A DNA stretch of 64,000 nucleotides from [Actinobacillus] rossii (GTDB lineage: Bacteria; Pseudomonadota; Gammaproteobacteria; Enterobacterales; Pasteurellaceae). The notes beneath the pieces are model-generated. The model was not told the origin of the DNA. It saw nothing but the letters and a program-made list of their open reading frames with translations, and did no database searches. Position numbers and translations under genes: made by a program. Below are positions 28,701 to 38,193 of the stretch, piece by piece (the stretch's first letter is position 1; every line of letters begins with the position of its first letter). The stretch is from NCBI GenBank assembly GCA_900444965.1, contig UFRQ01000003.1, forward strand, positions 1,984,001 through 2,048,000. Reading direction: 5' to 3'.

Positions 28701-28997
28701 TTATTTACGTGGAAGTGAAATTTTCTTTTCTTCACTTTCACGATATAACACAACGATATGTCCAATAGTTTGGACCGCTTCAGCTTTGGTTTCACGAACA
28801 ATGGCATCGATGATAAGTTGCTTAGTTTCACGATCTGCACCAGCGACTTTAACTTTAATTAATTCGTGATGAGAAAGGGCGTTGTCAATTTCGGCTAATA
28901 CCCCTTCCGTTAAACCATTTCCGCCTAACATCACAACGGGGTTTAAATGATGCGCCAAGCCTTTTAAATATTGTTTTTGTTTTGTTGATAAAGTCAT
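28701..28997 (-). CDS. yhbY: Ribosome assembly RNA-binding protein YhbY
   Basis: A 98-residue CRS1-YhbY (CRM) domain protein that binds pre-50S particles. The GxxG loop (MLGGNGLTEGV) and the HELIKVKV strand are clear. The ATG is preceded by TAGGAAA. In enterobacteria yhbY lies between greA and rlmE-ftsH; here it is near greA but rlmE-ftsH is 17 kb away, so the cluster has been rearranged. Confidence 0.95.
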   Translation of the reverse strand: MTLSTKQKQYLKGLAHHLNPVVMLGGNGLTEGVLAEIDNALSHHELIKVKVAGADRETKQLIIDAIVRETKAEAVQTIGHIVVLYRESEEKKISLPRK

Positions 28998-29018
28998 TCT
29001 TTTTCCTATTTAATTAAC

Positions 29019-29060
29019 AAAGTGCGGATAAAAACACTCGCGTTTTTATCCGCACTTTTT
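29019..29060 (+). terminator. Hairpin of inverted USS-like arms
   Basis: A 17-bp perfect stem (29019-29035 with 29042-29058) has a 6-nt loop followed by T-rich DNA on the + strand. Each arm carries AAGTGCGGA, a one-base variant of the uptake signal. It lies upstream of yhbY and insulates the tRNA region. Confidence 0.8.
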
Positions 29061-29174
29061 CTCTTTTTCGCTATTATATGCTAATTTGAATCCATTGTAA
29101 TTAAGGAATTTTTCATTTTAACTGGATGAATTGCTTTGTTTTTAGTCAATCGAACATTTTTTTTAAATTTCTAT

Positions 29175-29202
29175 TTGACAGGCGACCTGAAATCCGTAGA
29201 AT
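29175..29202 (+). promoter_or_regulatory. Stable-RNA promoter for the tRNA pair
   Basis: TTGACA (29175-29180), 16-nt spacer, TAGAAT (29197-29202), then a GC-rich discriminator (ACGCCCCG) typical of stringently controlled tRNA/rRNA promoters. It lies 35 bp before tRNA-Gly. Confidence 0.85.
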
Positions 29203-29236
29203 ACGCCCCGTTGCTTGTGATGAGTGACGTTAATAC

Positions 29237-29312
<76 letters not shown>

Positions 29313-29340
29313 TTCTCTCAAAGAGAAATAAATGCGTTGT

Positions 29341-29427
29341 GCCCGAGTGGCGGAATCGGTAGACGCAAGGGATTTAAAATCCCTCGCCTTTCGGGGCGTG
29401 CCAGTTCAAGTCTGGCCTCGGGCACCA
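29341..29427 (+). tRNA. tRNA-Leu (anticodon UAA)
   Basis: An 87-nt class II tRNA with a long variable arm (CGCCTTTCGGGGCG). Acceptor GCCCGAG pairs with CTCGGGC, anticodon TAA lies in the loop TTTAAAA, the T-arm holds GTTCAAGT, and CCA is encoded. It shares the promoter with tRNA-Gly. Confidence 0.97.
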
Positions 29428-29452
29428 TTTAATTAGAGATTGAAAAAAAGAT

Positions 29453-29474
29453 AGTCGCGTAAGCGGCTTTTTTT
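29453..29474 (+). terminator. Terminator of the tRNA operon
   Basis: A 6-bp stem AGTCGC/GCGGCT (one G-U pair) with a GTAA tetraloop is followed by seven T, 26 nt after tRNA-Leu. Confidence 0.8.
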
Positions 29475-29522
29475 ATATCCAAATTTTAATACTGTTTTGT
29501 TATCAACACTTGCCTAAAAATA

Positions 29523-29544
29523 ACCCACTTTGAAATTAGTGGGT
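29523..29544 (-). terminator. Terminator of dacB
   Basis: A 7-bp stem ACCCACT/AGTGGGT has an 8-nt loop and is followed on the minus strand by TATTTTTAGG, 37 nt past the dacB stop. Confidence 0.7.
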
Positions 29545-29580
29545 CATGTTTCTTATTTACTAGTAATTTAGTTGTCTTCT

Positions 29581-31017
29581 CTACTCTGCATAAACGGCGT
29601 TATAAAGTTTATGTTCAAAATTGACTAATGGTGCCCGCTTCGTTTTATTTTCTAATTCACCCGTCGAATAGCCATTAATAAATTGTACAAATGCCACTTT
29701 CTCACCGCGTGCATTAGTCATAAAACCAGCTAAATTATACACACCTTTAAGAGAACCTGTTTTAGCTAACACATTTTTTACTAATGGTGCTTGGATAAGA
29801 CCACCGCGACCACTAATAGTGCCATCCACACCAGCGATAGGAAATGTTTCCATTAAATGTAAGTTATTTTCATTTTTTGCCATATATTCTAAGGCTTGCA
29901 ACATGGTATTAGGATCAATCAGATTATGACGTGATAACCCCGAACCATCAGCGATAATTGTATGTCCAAAGTTGACACCTGCTTGAGTTGAAAGTACACG
30001 TTTAAGTGCCATTGCACCAAGTTGGAAAGAGGCGGGGCGCTTGTAAGTATGATAGGCAACAGTGCGAAATAAACTATCTGCAATTTGATTATCCGATTTT
30101 TTCATCATTTTCTTTAACAAATCAGGTAATGGTTTTGAAAAGTGTTGTGCAAGTACCTGACCATTTTGTGGTTGATGCGGAACTTGAACCTGATGGTTAA
30201 ATTCAATTCCCACCTGTTTCAATTGTCGTTGGATGATCGCTGCCGCATAAGCATCGGGATCTTGTACAGCAAAACTTAAACCAAAAGGTTTGCTCTGGCG
30301 GCCAATACATCCCTTGATTTGATAGCGATTATTATCATGAACAACGGCATCAAGTTGGCAATAAGGCGCTTCTTCATTACTTACAACTTTAACTTGTCCA
30401 AAAACTTGAATAGGATATTGTGTCGGCACATTAAATTTTACATCTTCACCAATAGATTGATTTGCATCTAAATTAACTGAAAAACAATTACTATCAATAT
30501 TGGCTGCAGCAGGAGGAGAATTAAAACACATCGTTAAATCATTCCAAATCCAACCTGTTCCGCGATCGTGGCTAGCAAATACGGAAGTATCTAAAATTAA
30601 GTTACCGTTAATTTTATTTATACCTTGTTTTTTCACTTGGGCGAATAATTGATAAAGCTGCCCTGTCGTTAAATCGGGATCGCCAGTAAATTTCACGATG
30701 ATGTCGCCATTTAATTCACCATTTTGTATAGAACCATTTGTCAACACGCTCGTTTCAAATTGAAATTGATCACCTAATACTAATTTAGCTGCTAACGCCG
30801 TAAATACTTTTTGAGTACTCGCTGGCAACATAAAGGTTGAAGCATTATAGTCTGCAATAATTTGATCATTATTAAGATTCTTAGCAACAAAAGCCAAGCT
30901 TGCGCCTTGCGGTAACTCTTGACTAAATGAATGCACATCAACTTGTGCAAAAGCAGTCACACTGAATAAAAGGCTAGAAAGAATCAATTTTTTAGAAAAA
31001 TTTGTTATATTTGACAT
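29581..31017 (-). CDS. dacB: D-alanyl-D-alanine carboxypeptidase/endopeptidase PBP4
   Basis: Periplasmic class C penicillin-binding protein that trims and cleaves peptidoglycan crosslinks. Signal peptide of about 24 residues (ends AFA). Active-site motifs: SxxK in LPASTQKVF (near residue 66), SxN as SDN in MMKKSDNQIADSL, and KTG in VLAKTGSLKGV. The large insertion between SxxK and SxN is typical of DacB. The 478 residues match the family. It is divergent from greA, as in E. coli. Confidence 0.96.
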   Translation of the reverse strand: MSNITNFSKKLILSSLLFSVTAFAQVDVHSFSQELPQGASLAFVAKNLNNDQIIADYNASTFMLPASTQKVFTALAAKLVLGDQFQFETSVLTNGSIQNGELNGDIIVKFTGDPDLTTGQLYQLFAQVKKQGINKINGNLILDTSVFASHDRGTGWIWNDLTMCFNSPPAAANIDSNCFSVNLDANQSIGEDVKFNVPTQYPIQVFGQVKVVSNEEAPYCQLDAVVHDNNRYQIKGCIGRQSKPFGLSFAVQDPDAYAAAIIQRQLKQVGIEFNHQVQVPHQPQNGQVLAQHFSKPLPDLLKKMMKKSDNQIADSLFRTVAYHTYKRPASFQLGAMALKRVLSTQAGVNFGHTIIADGSGLSRHNLIDPNTMLQALEYMAKNENNLHLMETFPIAGVDGTISGRGGLIQAPLVKNVLAKTGSLKGVYNLAGFMTNARGEKVAFVQFINGYSTGELENKTKRAPLVNFEHKLYNAVYAE

Positions 31018-31186
31018 AGTAAAAGTGCGGTTAGTTATTGCTATTTTTTTTCAGGCGAACAATAATAGACCCCGAACTCTTTTGAGTAAATTTATTTTTA
31101 CTCATAATCCAAAATTTTTATTTATGCTACGACATTGTAATACATGCCGTGGTTTTGTTTTTACTTGAGAAAGGAGAAAACGAGAA

Positions 31187-31663
31187 ATGAAACAAATTCC
31201 AATGACTGTTCGTGGCGCAGAATTATTGCGTGAAGAACTTGATTTCCTAAAAAATACCCGTCGCCCTGAAATCATCAAAGCAATTGCAGAAGCGCGTGAG
31301 CATGGCGATTTAAAAGAAAATGCTGAATACCATGCAGCTCGTGAGCAACAAGGATTCTGCGAAGGACGTATTCAAGAAATCGAAGGTAAATTATCCAATT
31401 GCCAAATTATTGATGTCACCAAAATGCCGAATAATGGCAAAGTCATTTTTGGTGCGACAGTGGTATTGTTAAATGTGAATACTGAAGATGAAGTCACTTA
31501 CAAAATTGTCGGTGATGATGAAGCCGATATTAAATCAGGTTTCATTTCTGTGAACTCACCCATTGCTCGCGGTTTAGTTGGCAAAGAAGTGGATGATACA
31601 GTGAATATCGTCACGCCTGGTGGCACGGTAGAATTTGAAATAGTAGAAGTAAATTATATTTAA
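31187..31663 (+). CDS. greA: Transcription elongation factor GreA
   Basis: Stimulates RNA polymerase to cleave backtracked transcripts. The 158 residues have the N-terminal antiparallel coiled coil (about 1-75) with acidic tip residues in [17 protein letters not shown], then the C-terminal FKBP-like domain. A strong AAGGAG lies 9 nt before the ATG. The 169-bp gap to dacB must hold both promoters; it also has a USS near 31022. It ends at a shared terminator. Confidence 0.98.
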   Translation: MKQIPMTVRGAELLREELDFLKNTRRPEIIKAIAEAREHGDLKENAEYHAAREQQGFCEGRIQEIEGKLSNCQIIDVTKMPNNGKVIFGATVVLLNVNTEDEVTYKIVGDDEADIKSGFISVNSPIARGLVGKEVDDTVNIVTPGGTVEFEIVEVNYI

Positions 31664-31682
31664 TCTCTGCTATAACATAAAC

Positions 31683-31710
31683 AAGCCTTAGCATTTAAAT
31701 GTTAAGGCTT
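31683..31710. terminator. Bidirectional terminator between greA and phoR
   Basis: A 12-bp stem (31683-31694 with 31699-31710, one G-U pair) with a TTAA loop and T-rich tails, between convergent genes. Confidence 0.85.
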
Positions 31711-31715
31711 AATTT

Positions 31716-32993
31716 TTATTTAACAATATAACGTTCTGGAATAATAAAAGAAAAACAGCTTCCTTTCCCTTTTTTACTTTGAATATCTAAAGTTGAATGA
31801 TGTTGTTCAAGGGCATGCTTAACAATAGCTAATCCTAGACCGCTACCGCCGGTTTGATTACTTCTCGATTCATCGACTCGATAAAAGCGTTCAGTTAAAT
31901 GGGGAATATGTTCTTCCGATATACCAATACCATCATCCAACACAGAAAATTTAACTCCTTCAGGACAACGTTTCCAACTGATATGAATATGCGAATGTGT
32001 CCCCGAATGTCTAATTGCATTATAAATTAAATTAGAAACCGCACTTTGTAATTGACTTTCATCACCTAATATTTCTAAGTTTGGATCAATATCAAAAGTT
32101 AATTCCTGAGAAATATCTTGCAATATCAATGAATTATTTTTTAATGAATAAAGTAATTGTGAAACATCAACAGCATAATGTTCATTAGTAGAATGCTCAA
32201 TTTTAGCTAAAAGACTTAATTGATCTAATAAATTGGACATTCTTTGGCTCTGCTCAATCATTGATTGAATTGCTTGGTGATAAAGTTCATTCTCTTTCAT
32301 ACTATCAGTAAGTAGTTCTAAATAACCTTGCAACACAGTAAGCGGTGTTCTCAACTCGTGATTAACATTCGATAAAAAAGTTTGTCGTGTACGCATTAAA
32401 TTAATCATTTGCGTAATATCACGTGCAATAATCAGATATTTTGACTCATTATAAATAGTTACATTTATTTCTATATAACGCTGATTATTTGTTAAGAGAA
32501 CTAAAGGATGCTGATTAGATGGATTATCAAAATAAGTTTTGAATTCAGGATAAAAAATAATATTAAAAATATTTTTAACTATTTTCTTATGCCAATAAAA
32601 AGAAAAGATTTCTTGTGCTGTATTATTACACCAGAAAATCAGACCATCTTTTTGACAAATAATGACGCCGTCAGGCAAATACTGAATATTTTTATTGATT
32701 TTAGATAATAATCTTAAACTCTGAATTTTTTCTTTATGATTTTTCCGTTCCCAGTAAGCTTGGCTAGGGGAAATATATTCTAGAACACTTCGCCGATTCT
32801 TTGACTCTACTTGCGGATATAAAATTTCGAGTAATTTAAATTCATTTCTGTGGTGCCAAAGTAACGCTAGAACTAAAAAAAAGACCAGCCAAAAGTAAAA
32901 ATCTTTTGCCAATAAACTAAAAATAAAGGAGAAGGTTAAAACTAAAATAGTTTCAAGAAATATATGTTTATAAGATAATCTTATTTTCATCAT
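31716..32993 (-). CDS. phoR: Phosphate regulon sensor histidine kinase PhoR
   Basis: Membrane sensor kinase that phosphorylates PhoB when phosphate is low and is held inactive by the Pst transporter. Two N-terminal membrane segments (about 12-29 and 32-47), a PAS domain (about 95-195), the HisKA motif NVNHELRTPL with the phosphorylated His near 212, then the HATPase N box and GGSGLGLAI. The 425 residues match E. coli PhoR (431). It directly follows phoB with no gap. Confidence 0.95.
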   Translation of the reverse strand: MMKIRLSYKHIFLETILVLTFSFIFSLLAKDFYFWLVFFLVLALLWHHRNEFKLLEILYPQVESKNRRSVLEYISPSQAYWERKNHKEKIQSLRLLSKINKNIQYLPDGVIICQKDGLIFWCNNTAQEIFSFYWHKKIVKNIFNIIFYPEFKTYFDNPSNQHPLVLLTNNQRYIEINVTIYNESKYLIIARDITQMINLMRTRQTFLSNVNHELRTPLTVLQGYLELLTDSMKENELYHQAIQSMIEQSQRMSNLLDQLSLLAKIEHSTNEHYAVDVSQLLYSLKNNSLILQDISQELTFDIDPNLEILGDESQLQSAVSNLIYNAIRHSGTHSHIHISWKRCPEGVKFSVLDDGIGISEEHIPHLTERFYRVDESRSNQTGGSGLGLAIVKHALEQHHSTLDIQSKKGKGSCFSFIIPERYIVK

Positions 32994-33683
32994 TTACTCT
33001 CCAAAGTGATTTGAGAAACGATAACCACTCCCCCGCACAGTTTGTATATAACGATCGAAATGATAAGGTTCTAAACATTTACGTAAACGCCGGATATAGA
33101 CATCAACTGTGCGATCTTCAACATAAATATCATTCCCCCAAATAAAGTCTAATAATTGATCCCTACTATAGACTTTTTCTGGATGTTGCATGAAAAAATG
33201 CAATAACTTATATTCCGTTGAACTCAAATTAATGTCATTATTTTGATAACTCACTCGTTTGGCATTTTGATCTAAAATTAATCCATCCCGATTTAAAAGA
33301 TGAGAATTTTGTTCATAGGTTCGGCGTAATAAAGCATCGATACGAGCTAATAGTACTTTAGGGGAAAATGGTTTTGTGACATAATCATCTGCGCCTGCTT
33401 GCAAACAAGTGATACAATCTTCTTCAGTACTACGCGCTGTCAACATAATGATGGGAATATTGTCAAACGGTGGTGTTTTTTTCAAATATTGAATAAATTG
33501 CAATCCAGAACGACCTGGTAACATCCAATCTAATAAAATTAATTCAGGATTTTCTTCTACTTTTTTAACCGCACTTTGATAATCAAAAGCCTCAATCACA
33601 TCGTATTCTTTTTGTTTAAGAAATAACTTAACCATTTCGCGGATAGCTTGTTCATCTTCAATCACTAGAATTCGAGTTGCCAT
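32994..33683 (-). CDS. phoB: Phosphate regulon response regulator PhoB
   Basis: OmpR-family activator binding pho boxes. The receiver domain has acidic residues in VIEDEQ, phospho-acceptor Asp near residue 52 (LLDWMLPG), Thr in MLTARS and Lys in VTKPFSP. The C-terminal winged helix has [19 protein letters not shown] and [13 protein letters not shown]. The 229 residues match E. coli. No phoU gene lies between pstB and phoB, unlike in enterobacteria. A USS lies inside and another just upstream. Confidence 0.96.
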   Translation of the reverse strand: MATRILVIEDEQAIREMVKLFLKQKEYDVIEAFDYQSAVKKVEENPELILLDWMLPGRSGLQFIQYLKKTPPFDNIPIIMLTARSTEEDCITCLQAGADDYVTKPFSPKVLLARIDALLRRTYEQNSHLLNRDGLILDQNAKRVSYQNNDINLSSTEYKLLHFFMQHPEKVYSRDQLLDFIWGNDIYVEDRTVDVYIRRLRKCLEPYHFDRYIQTVRGSGYRFSNHFGE

Positions 33684-33718
33684 AAATATCTCTCTAAAGT
33701 GCGGTTAAAATTCAATCA

Positions 33719-34486
33719 TTATCCCATTCTACCACGAATATAATCTTCCGTTCTTTTATGATTAGGTTGTTCAAATATTTTTGACGTTTCACCAAATTCG
33801 ACCAATTCACCTAAATACATATAAGCCGTATAATCCGAACAACGTGCCGCTTGCTGCATATTATGCGTGACAATTGCCACGGTATAATCTTGTTTAAGCT
33901 CAAGAATAAGCTCTTCAATTTTCATTGTAGAAATAGGATCCAACGCAGAACAAGGTTCATCCAACAACAATACTTCTGGTTTAATGGCAATACCACGCGC
34001 AATACACAAACGCTGTTGTTGTCCGCCTGATAAACTATCACCGCTCTTATTCAGTTTATTTTTCACTTCATTCCATAACGCGGCTTTAGTTAATGCCCAT
34101 TCCACACGATCATTCATTTCGGATTTACTTAATTTTTCAAATAATTTAATACCAAACGCAATATTGTCGTAAATAGACATTGGGAATGGCGTCGGTTTCT
34201 GGAAAACCATACCGACTTTAGCTCGAATAATGGAAATATCCGTTTTGGATGTCAGTAAATTATCACCATCTAAATTAATTTCGCCCGTTGCCTTTTGGGT
34301 AGGATAGAGTTCAAACATTCGGTTAAAAGTACGTAATAAAGTCGATTTACCGCAACCAGATGGCCCAATAAATGCGGTAACTTTATTACGTGCAATACGT
34401 AAATTAATATTTTTTAATGCATGAAAATCGCCATAATAAAAATTTAAATTTTTTACATCCAGCTTTGTATTAATCATATCGATCAT
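33719..34486 (-). CDS. pstB: Phosphate ABC transporter ATP-binding protein PstB
   Basis: Energises high-affinity phosphate uptake on the inner face of the PstCA permease. Walker [11 protein letters not shown]-loop [12 protein letters not shown], signature [14 protein letters not shown], Walker [14 protein letters not shown] and switch His (IVTHNMQQ) are all present. The 255 residues are normal. It ends 36 bp before phoB, with a USS in the gap. Confidence 0.97.
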   Translation of the reverse strand: MIDMINTKLDVKNLNFYYGDFHALKNINLRIARNKVTAFIGPSGCGKSTLLRTFNRMFELYPTQKATGEINLDGDNLLTSKTDISIIRAKVGMVFQKPTPFPMSIYDNIAFGIKLFEKLSKSEMNDRVEWALTKAALWNEVKNKLNKSGDSLSGGQQQRLCIARGIAIKPEVLLLDEPCSALDPISTMKIEELILELKQDYTVAIVTHNMQQAARCSDYTAYMYLGELVEFGETSKIFEQPNHKRTEDYIRGRMG

Positions 34487-34495
34487 ATTCTATTC

Positions 34496-35347
34496 CTATT
34501 TTCCTTTATTATTAAAATAAAGACGCGCAAAAATGTTTAAACCAAGGACAAAAAAGGTAATTAATGTCGCCCCCGCCCAAGCTAATTCATTCCAATCTTG
34601 GAATGGACTTGCCGCATATTGATAAATAACGACGGGCAAATTAGACATGGGTTCGTTCATATTAAATGACAAGAATTGGTTAGAAAGTGCCGTAAATAAC
34701 AAAGGTGCAGTTTCCCCCGCAATACGCGCAATGGCGAGCAAGATCCCCGTTAAAATACCTGACTTCACAGCCTTATAACAAATCATAGTGATGACTTTCC
34801 AACGTGGGCAACCTAACGCTATAGCGGCTTCACGCAAATTATTAGGTATCAGTAACAGCATATTTTCCGTTGTTCTTACCACAATAGGAATTACGATTAC
34901 CACTAACGCGAATGCCCCCGCCCAGCCAGAGAAATGTTTTACTTGTGCCACATAAATAGAATAGATAAATAAACCAATAATAATAGACGGCGCAGAAAGC
35001 AAAATATCATTTAAAAAACGCGTCATTGCAGCTAATTTACTTGATTTACCATATTCAGCTAAATATGTTCCCGCCAAAACACCGATAGGCGCACCGATAA
35101 AAATAGCGACGAGCAGCATTTGTCCTGAACCAATAATCGCATTAATTAAACCGCCTTTTTCTCCTGGCCCTGGAGTTTTCTCAAAAAAGAGATCCATAGA
35201 TAAAGCCGGAATGCCTTTCATCACTAGCGTTGCAATAATCCAAAACAACCAAAATAAACCGAAGATGACCGCGAAAACTGCAATACTTATCATCAATTTA
35301 TTCATACACTTACGCTGTTTAAAACGTGATGTCATATAACTTTGCAT
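34496..35347 (-). CDS. pstA: Phosphate ABC transporter permease PstA
   Basis: Inner-membrane permease subunit with six transmembrane segments and the EAA-like loop (EAAIALGCPRWKVITMI) that contacts PstB. The 283 residues match the Haemophilus family. It lies between pstC (1 bp gap) and pstB (9 bp gap), so all are one transcript. Confidence 0.95.
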   Translation of the reverse strand: MQSYMTSRFKQRKCMNKLMISIAVFAVIFGLFWLFWIIATLVMKGIPALSMDLFFEKTPGPGEKGGLINAIIGSGQMLLVAIFIGAPIGVLAGTYLAEYGKSSKLAAMTRFLNDILLSAPSIIIGLFIYSIYVAQVKHFSGWAGAFALVVIVIPIVVRTTENMLLLIPNNLREAAIALGCPRWKVITMICYKAVKSGILTGILLAIARIAGETAPLLFTALSNQFLSFNMNEPMSNLPVVIYQYAASPFQDWNELAWAGATLITFFVLGLNIFARLYFNNKGK

Positions 35348-35348
35348 A

Positions 35349-36299
35349 CTAATGTTTCCCTTCTTTTAAGGTCATTCGAGCGATCAATAAACGCGAAGCG
35401 GCTAATACTAAAGTCGTAATCAAAAATAAGATTAACCCCAATTCCATCAAGGAGGATTTTTGTAATCCTGCGGCTTCATTAAATTCATTAGCAATCGCGG
35501 AAGCAATGGATGTAGCTGGAGAAAAAATAGAATTTGGTAAATTAAATGAGTTCCCTATCACAAAAGTAATCGCCATCGTTTCACCTAAAGCACGCCCAAG
35601 CCCAAGCATAATACCGCCAATCACACCATTTTTTGTATAAGGCAAAACTACATTCCATATGACTTCCCAAGTTGTAGAGCCCAATCCATAAGCAGACTCT
35701 TTTAACATAGGCGGAACGACATCAAAAACTTCGCGCATAATAGAGGCAATAAATGGAATAATCATAATGGCAAGCACTAAACCCGCCGTAAACAACCCCA
35801 CACCGAAAGGCGCTCCAGAAAATAGCAAACCGATATAAGGCAAATCCCCTAAACTCTCAATTAAGTGCGGTTGAATATATTCTTGAAATAATGGTACAAA
35901 AACAAACAATCCCCACATCCCATAAATAATCGAAGGAATTGCAGCAAGCATTTCCACAGCTAGTCCAATAGGTTTCTTCAACCATTGTGGCGCCAGTTCA
36001 GTGAGAAAGGTTGCAATCCCAAAAGAAATTGGTACCGCAACAATCAATGCAAGTAAAGCAGACACAAGCGTTCCGACAATCGGCACAATTGCGCCATAAA
36101 CATCTTGGGTTGGATTCCATTCATCTGTCCATAAAAATGAAAAGCCAAATTTTTGAATCGAATCCCAACTTCCATAAATCAAGGAAACTAAAATCGATCC
36201 CAACATAATCAGCACAATAAAAGCAAAGCTCTTGGTTAAATTTCTGAACAGAAACTCAAGGGCTTTTTGTTTATAGCATTTGTGTTCAAATTCTTTCAT
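35349..36299 (-). CDS. pstC: Phosphate ABC transporter permease PstC
   Basis: Partner permease of PstA. It has 316 residues with six membrane segments and an EAA loop ([20 protein letters not shown]). It has typical PstC sequence near the N-terminus ([19 protein letters not shown]). A USS lies inside. In an intact operon it would follow pstS; here its upstream promoter region is cut off by the prophage 0.9 kb away. Confidence 0.95.
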   Translation of the reverse strand: MKEFEHKCYKQKALEFLFRNLTKSFAFIVLIMLGSILVSLIYGSWDSIQKFGFSFLWTDEWNPTQDVYGAIVPIVGTLVSALLALIVAVPISFGIATFLTELAPQWLKKPIGLAVEMLAAIPSIIYGMWGLFVFVPLFQEYIQPHLIESLGDLPYIGLLFSGAPFGVGLFTAGLVLAIMIIPFIASIMREVFDVVPPMLKESAYGLGSTTWEVIWNVVLPYTKNGVIGGIMLGLGRALGETMAITFVIGNSFNLPNSIFSPATSIASAIANEFNEAAGLQKSSLMELGLILFLITTLVLAASRLLIARMTLKEGKH

Positions 36300-36314
36300 A
36301 TAATTTATCTATTT

Positions 36315-36339
36315 GGGCTTAATTCATCGCCTTAAGCCC
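36315..36339 (-). promoter_or_regulatory. Hairpin between pstS and pstC
   Basis: An 8-bp stem GGGCTTAA/TTAAGCCC with a 9-nt loop and no T-run on the minus strand. This placement is typical of RNA hairpins that stabilise or attenuate pstS mRNA relative to pstCAB. Confidence 0.5.
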
Positions 36340-36368
36340 ATAAAATGTCTATAAATCTGACCGCACTT

Positions 36369-37164
36369 TTAACGAACAAGTTTCCCATTTGTATCTTTAA
36401 TTTCACTTTGCCATTGGGTTTTAATTTGTTTCACAACATCTGCCGGCAAAGGTACATAATCTAATTCACCTGCCGCATTTTGTCCTTTTGTGAATGCCCA
36501 ATCAAAGAAATCTAATACACCTTTAGTTGACTCTGGTTTATCCGCCACTTTATGTAACAAAATAAAACTTGCTGCCGTTACAGGCCATGAATCCGCTCCG
36601 GGTTCGTTAGTTAATACGACGCCCATCCCTGCGCTTTCATTCCATTTCGCATTGGCGGCTGCCGATGCAAAGCTTTCTTTCGTTGGCTGTACAAAATGAC
36701 CATCTTTATTTTGTAATGATGCCCAAGCTAAATTATTTTGTTTCACGTAAGCATATTCCACATAACTGATAGAATATTTAAGTTGACTGATATAGGCTGC
36801 GACCCCTTCATTACCTTTACCACCTTGTCCAGTTGGCCATTTGACTGATTTCCCTTCACCCACTTTGGCTTTCCATTCAGCAGAAATTTTTGATAAATAA
36901 TTTGTCCAACCAAATGTTGTACCTGAACCATCAGAGCGATAAATAACAATAATATCTTTATCAGGTAACGCTACCCCATCATTCAATTTAACAATCGCAG
37001 GATCATTCCATTTTTTAATATTACCTAAGAAAATGTTAGCTAAAACATCACCGGAAAGTTTCAATTTCCCTGCCGGAATTCCTGGCAAATTCACTACAGG
37101 CACAGTACCACCAATAATTGCAGGAAATTGTAAAAGTTTATGTTCTTCCAAAAGATCCGCTTTC
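36369..37164 (-). pseudogene. pstS: pstS, phosphate-binding protein, 3' part only (cut by prophage)
   Basis: Periplasmic phosphate receptor of the Pst system. The retained part starts ...KADLLEEHKLLQFPAIIGG, matching about residue 85 of a roughly 335-345-residue PstS, and runs to the normal C-terminus. Key phosphate-site loop RSDGSGTTF and the WPTGQGGKGNEG stretch are present. The signal peptide and first ligand loops are missing. The frame runs on through 15 prophage-encoded codons to an ATG at 37211, but there is no signal peptide, so no functional receptor is made. The missing 5' part should lie on the far side of the prophage. Confidence 0.92.
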
Positions 37165-37244
37165 TGTAAGCGCGCGAAATTTTTTGCATAAAATGCCAGT
37201 TTTATTTGCATAGTAAAATCTTAAAATCTATGCAAATAAAACTG
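37165..37244. repeat. Prophage right end with inverted repeat
   Basis: It starts TGTAAGCGCGCGAAATTTTT and contains a perfect 16-bp inverted repeat, CAGTTTTATTTGCATA (37197-37212) and its complement (37229-37244), 16 bp apart. GCATAAAATGCC between them is a further related motif. These are likely transposase-binding sites of the phage end. Confidence 0.6.
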
Positions 37245-37258
37245 ATTTTTTGAAATTT

Positions 37259-37291
37259 AAAAGCCCTTTAAAATCACTTTAAAGGGCTTTT
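37259..37291 (-). terminator. Terminator at the end of the prophage late operon
   Basis: A 14-bp stem (37259-37272 with 37278-37291) has a 5-nt loop followed by AAATTTC on the minus strand. It is 6 nt after the methylase stop and would limit phage transcription into pst genes. Confidence 0.7.
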
Positions 37292-37296
37292 ACTAC

Positions 37297-38136
37297 TTAA
37301 AATTTAAACACCATATTATCTTCATACTTTCCTGAGTAACTTGTTGAAGTATTTACAACAATACGCTCATAATTCTGAAATGTTTGCCAGTTATCCCATT
37401 TATCTTCAATCATTGCATCTACATAACGCACAAACTCGCTTTTAGTCGAACTGAAGAACACAAAAGGCGGTCTGGTTAAATGGATTAACCGTAAGAAATC
37501 CACTAAATCAAAATAGGTAGCTTGTTTGTAACTTGCCTGATGCGTGCAGAGATACGGTGGATCTAACACAAACAGCGCTTTCAGGTTGTTTTGATATTTA
37601 GGCAATAATGTGTGGAAACTTTCGCTGACCACTTCAATGCCGTCCAAATAGCCGTCTGCACTGGGATAATCCGACCGGCGAATACAATGCCAAAAATCTT
37701 CTTTAAACAGCTTGTCCAGCGTTGCCACCTGTTGCCCGCTAAAACAAAGCCACGAGCATAGAATATGCTCATTGATGTAACCGTCAAAGTTTTTGATTAC
37801 ATCAATAATTTGCGATTTTACATCGTTTGGCACTTTCTTTGATTTAGGGTATTCCGCTAATAATGGGTAAATTGCTTGGCGTAAGCGGTTGATGTCGTCA
37901 ATGTGTTTTAGTCGTTCTGCGTAACCGTCAAAGTCGTTGTAAATTACAGTCGCCTTTGGTTTTAGACGTTTAGCCGCGTGACTGAGTAAACCGCTGCCGC
38001 CGAACGCATCCACAATCGTCCAACCTTCGCCGTCGCAGGGGATACGCTCAAGCAGGCGTTCAAAATGTTTTAAAAACATTCGTTTCTGCCCAATAAATGG
38101 GAGTGGAGCTTGTTTAAAAATAGGTTGATTTGCCAT
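37297..38136 (-). CDS. Phage DNA adenine methylase (Dam-type), in the mom position
   Basis: A 279-residue N6-adenine methyltransferase. N-terminal PLPFIGQKRMFLKHF is the Dam-type SAM motif (FxGxK), VDAFGGSGLLSHAAK is the second SAM loop and VLDPPYL is the catalytic DPPY. It occupies the place of mom in Mu, whose product modifies adenines to protect phage DNA. Target sequence cannot be read. A com-like gene is 57 bp upstream and a hairpin covers the start codon, suggesting Com-controlled translation. AAGGAT lies in the hairpin loop. Confidence 0.88.
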   Translation of the reverse strand: MANQPIFKQAPLPFIGQKRMFLKHFERLLERIPCDGEGWTIVDAFGGSGLLSHAAKRLKPKATVIYNDFDGYAERLKHIDDINRLRQAIYPLLAEYPKSKKVPNDVKSQIIDVIKNFDGYINEHILCSWLCFSGQQVATLDKLFKEDFWHCIRRSDYPSADGYLDGIEVVSESFHTLLPKYQNNLKALFVLDPPYLCTHQASYKQATYFDLVDFLRLIHLTRPPFVFFSSTKSEFVRYVDAMIEDKWDNWQTFQNYERIVVNTSTSYSGKYEDNMVFKF

Positions 38137-38157
38137 AGTTTATCCTTTTTCTATGGC
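38132..38157 (-). promoter_or_regulatory. Start-codon hairpin of the methylase gene
   Basis: A 7-bp perfect stem GCCATAG (38132-38138) / CTATGGC (38151-38157) with a 12-nt loop. The ATG at 38136-38134 is inside the stem and the ribosome site AAGGAT in the loop. This resembles the translation-inhibitor structure of Mu mom that Com opens. Confidence 0.6.
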
Positions 38158-38193
38158 GTTCAGGTATTCAAGATACTCAGACACTCAAATCAA

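Noticed and set aside
29019..29060. Inverted uptake signals as a new regulatory element
   Set aside because: Inverted USS pairs acting as terminators are well known in Haemophilus; this one is a normal example, apart from the one-base variant.
36369..37211. pstS as an intact 280-codon gene starting at 37211
   Set aside because: The first 15 codons are prophage-end DNA and the signal peptide and ligand loops are missing.
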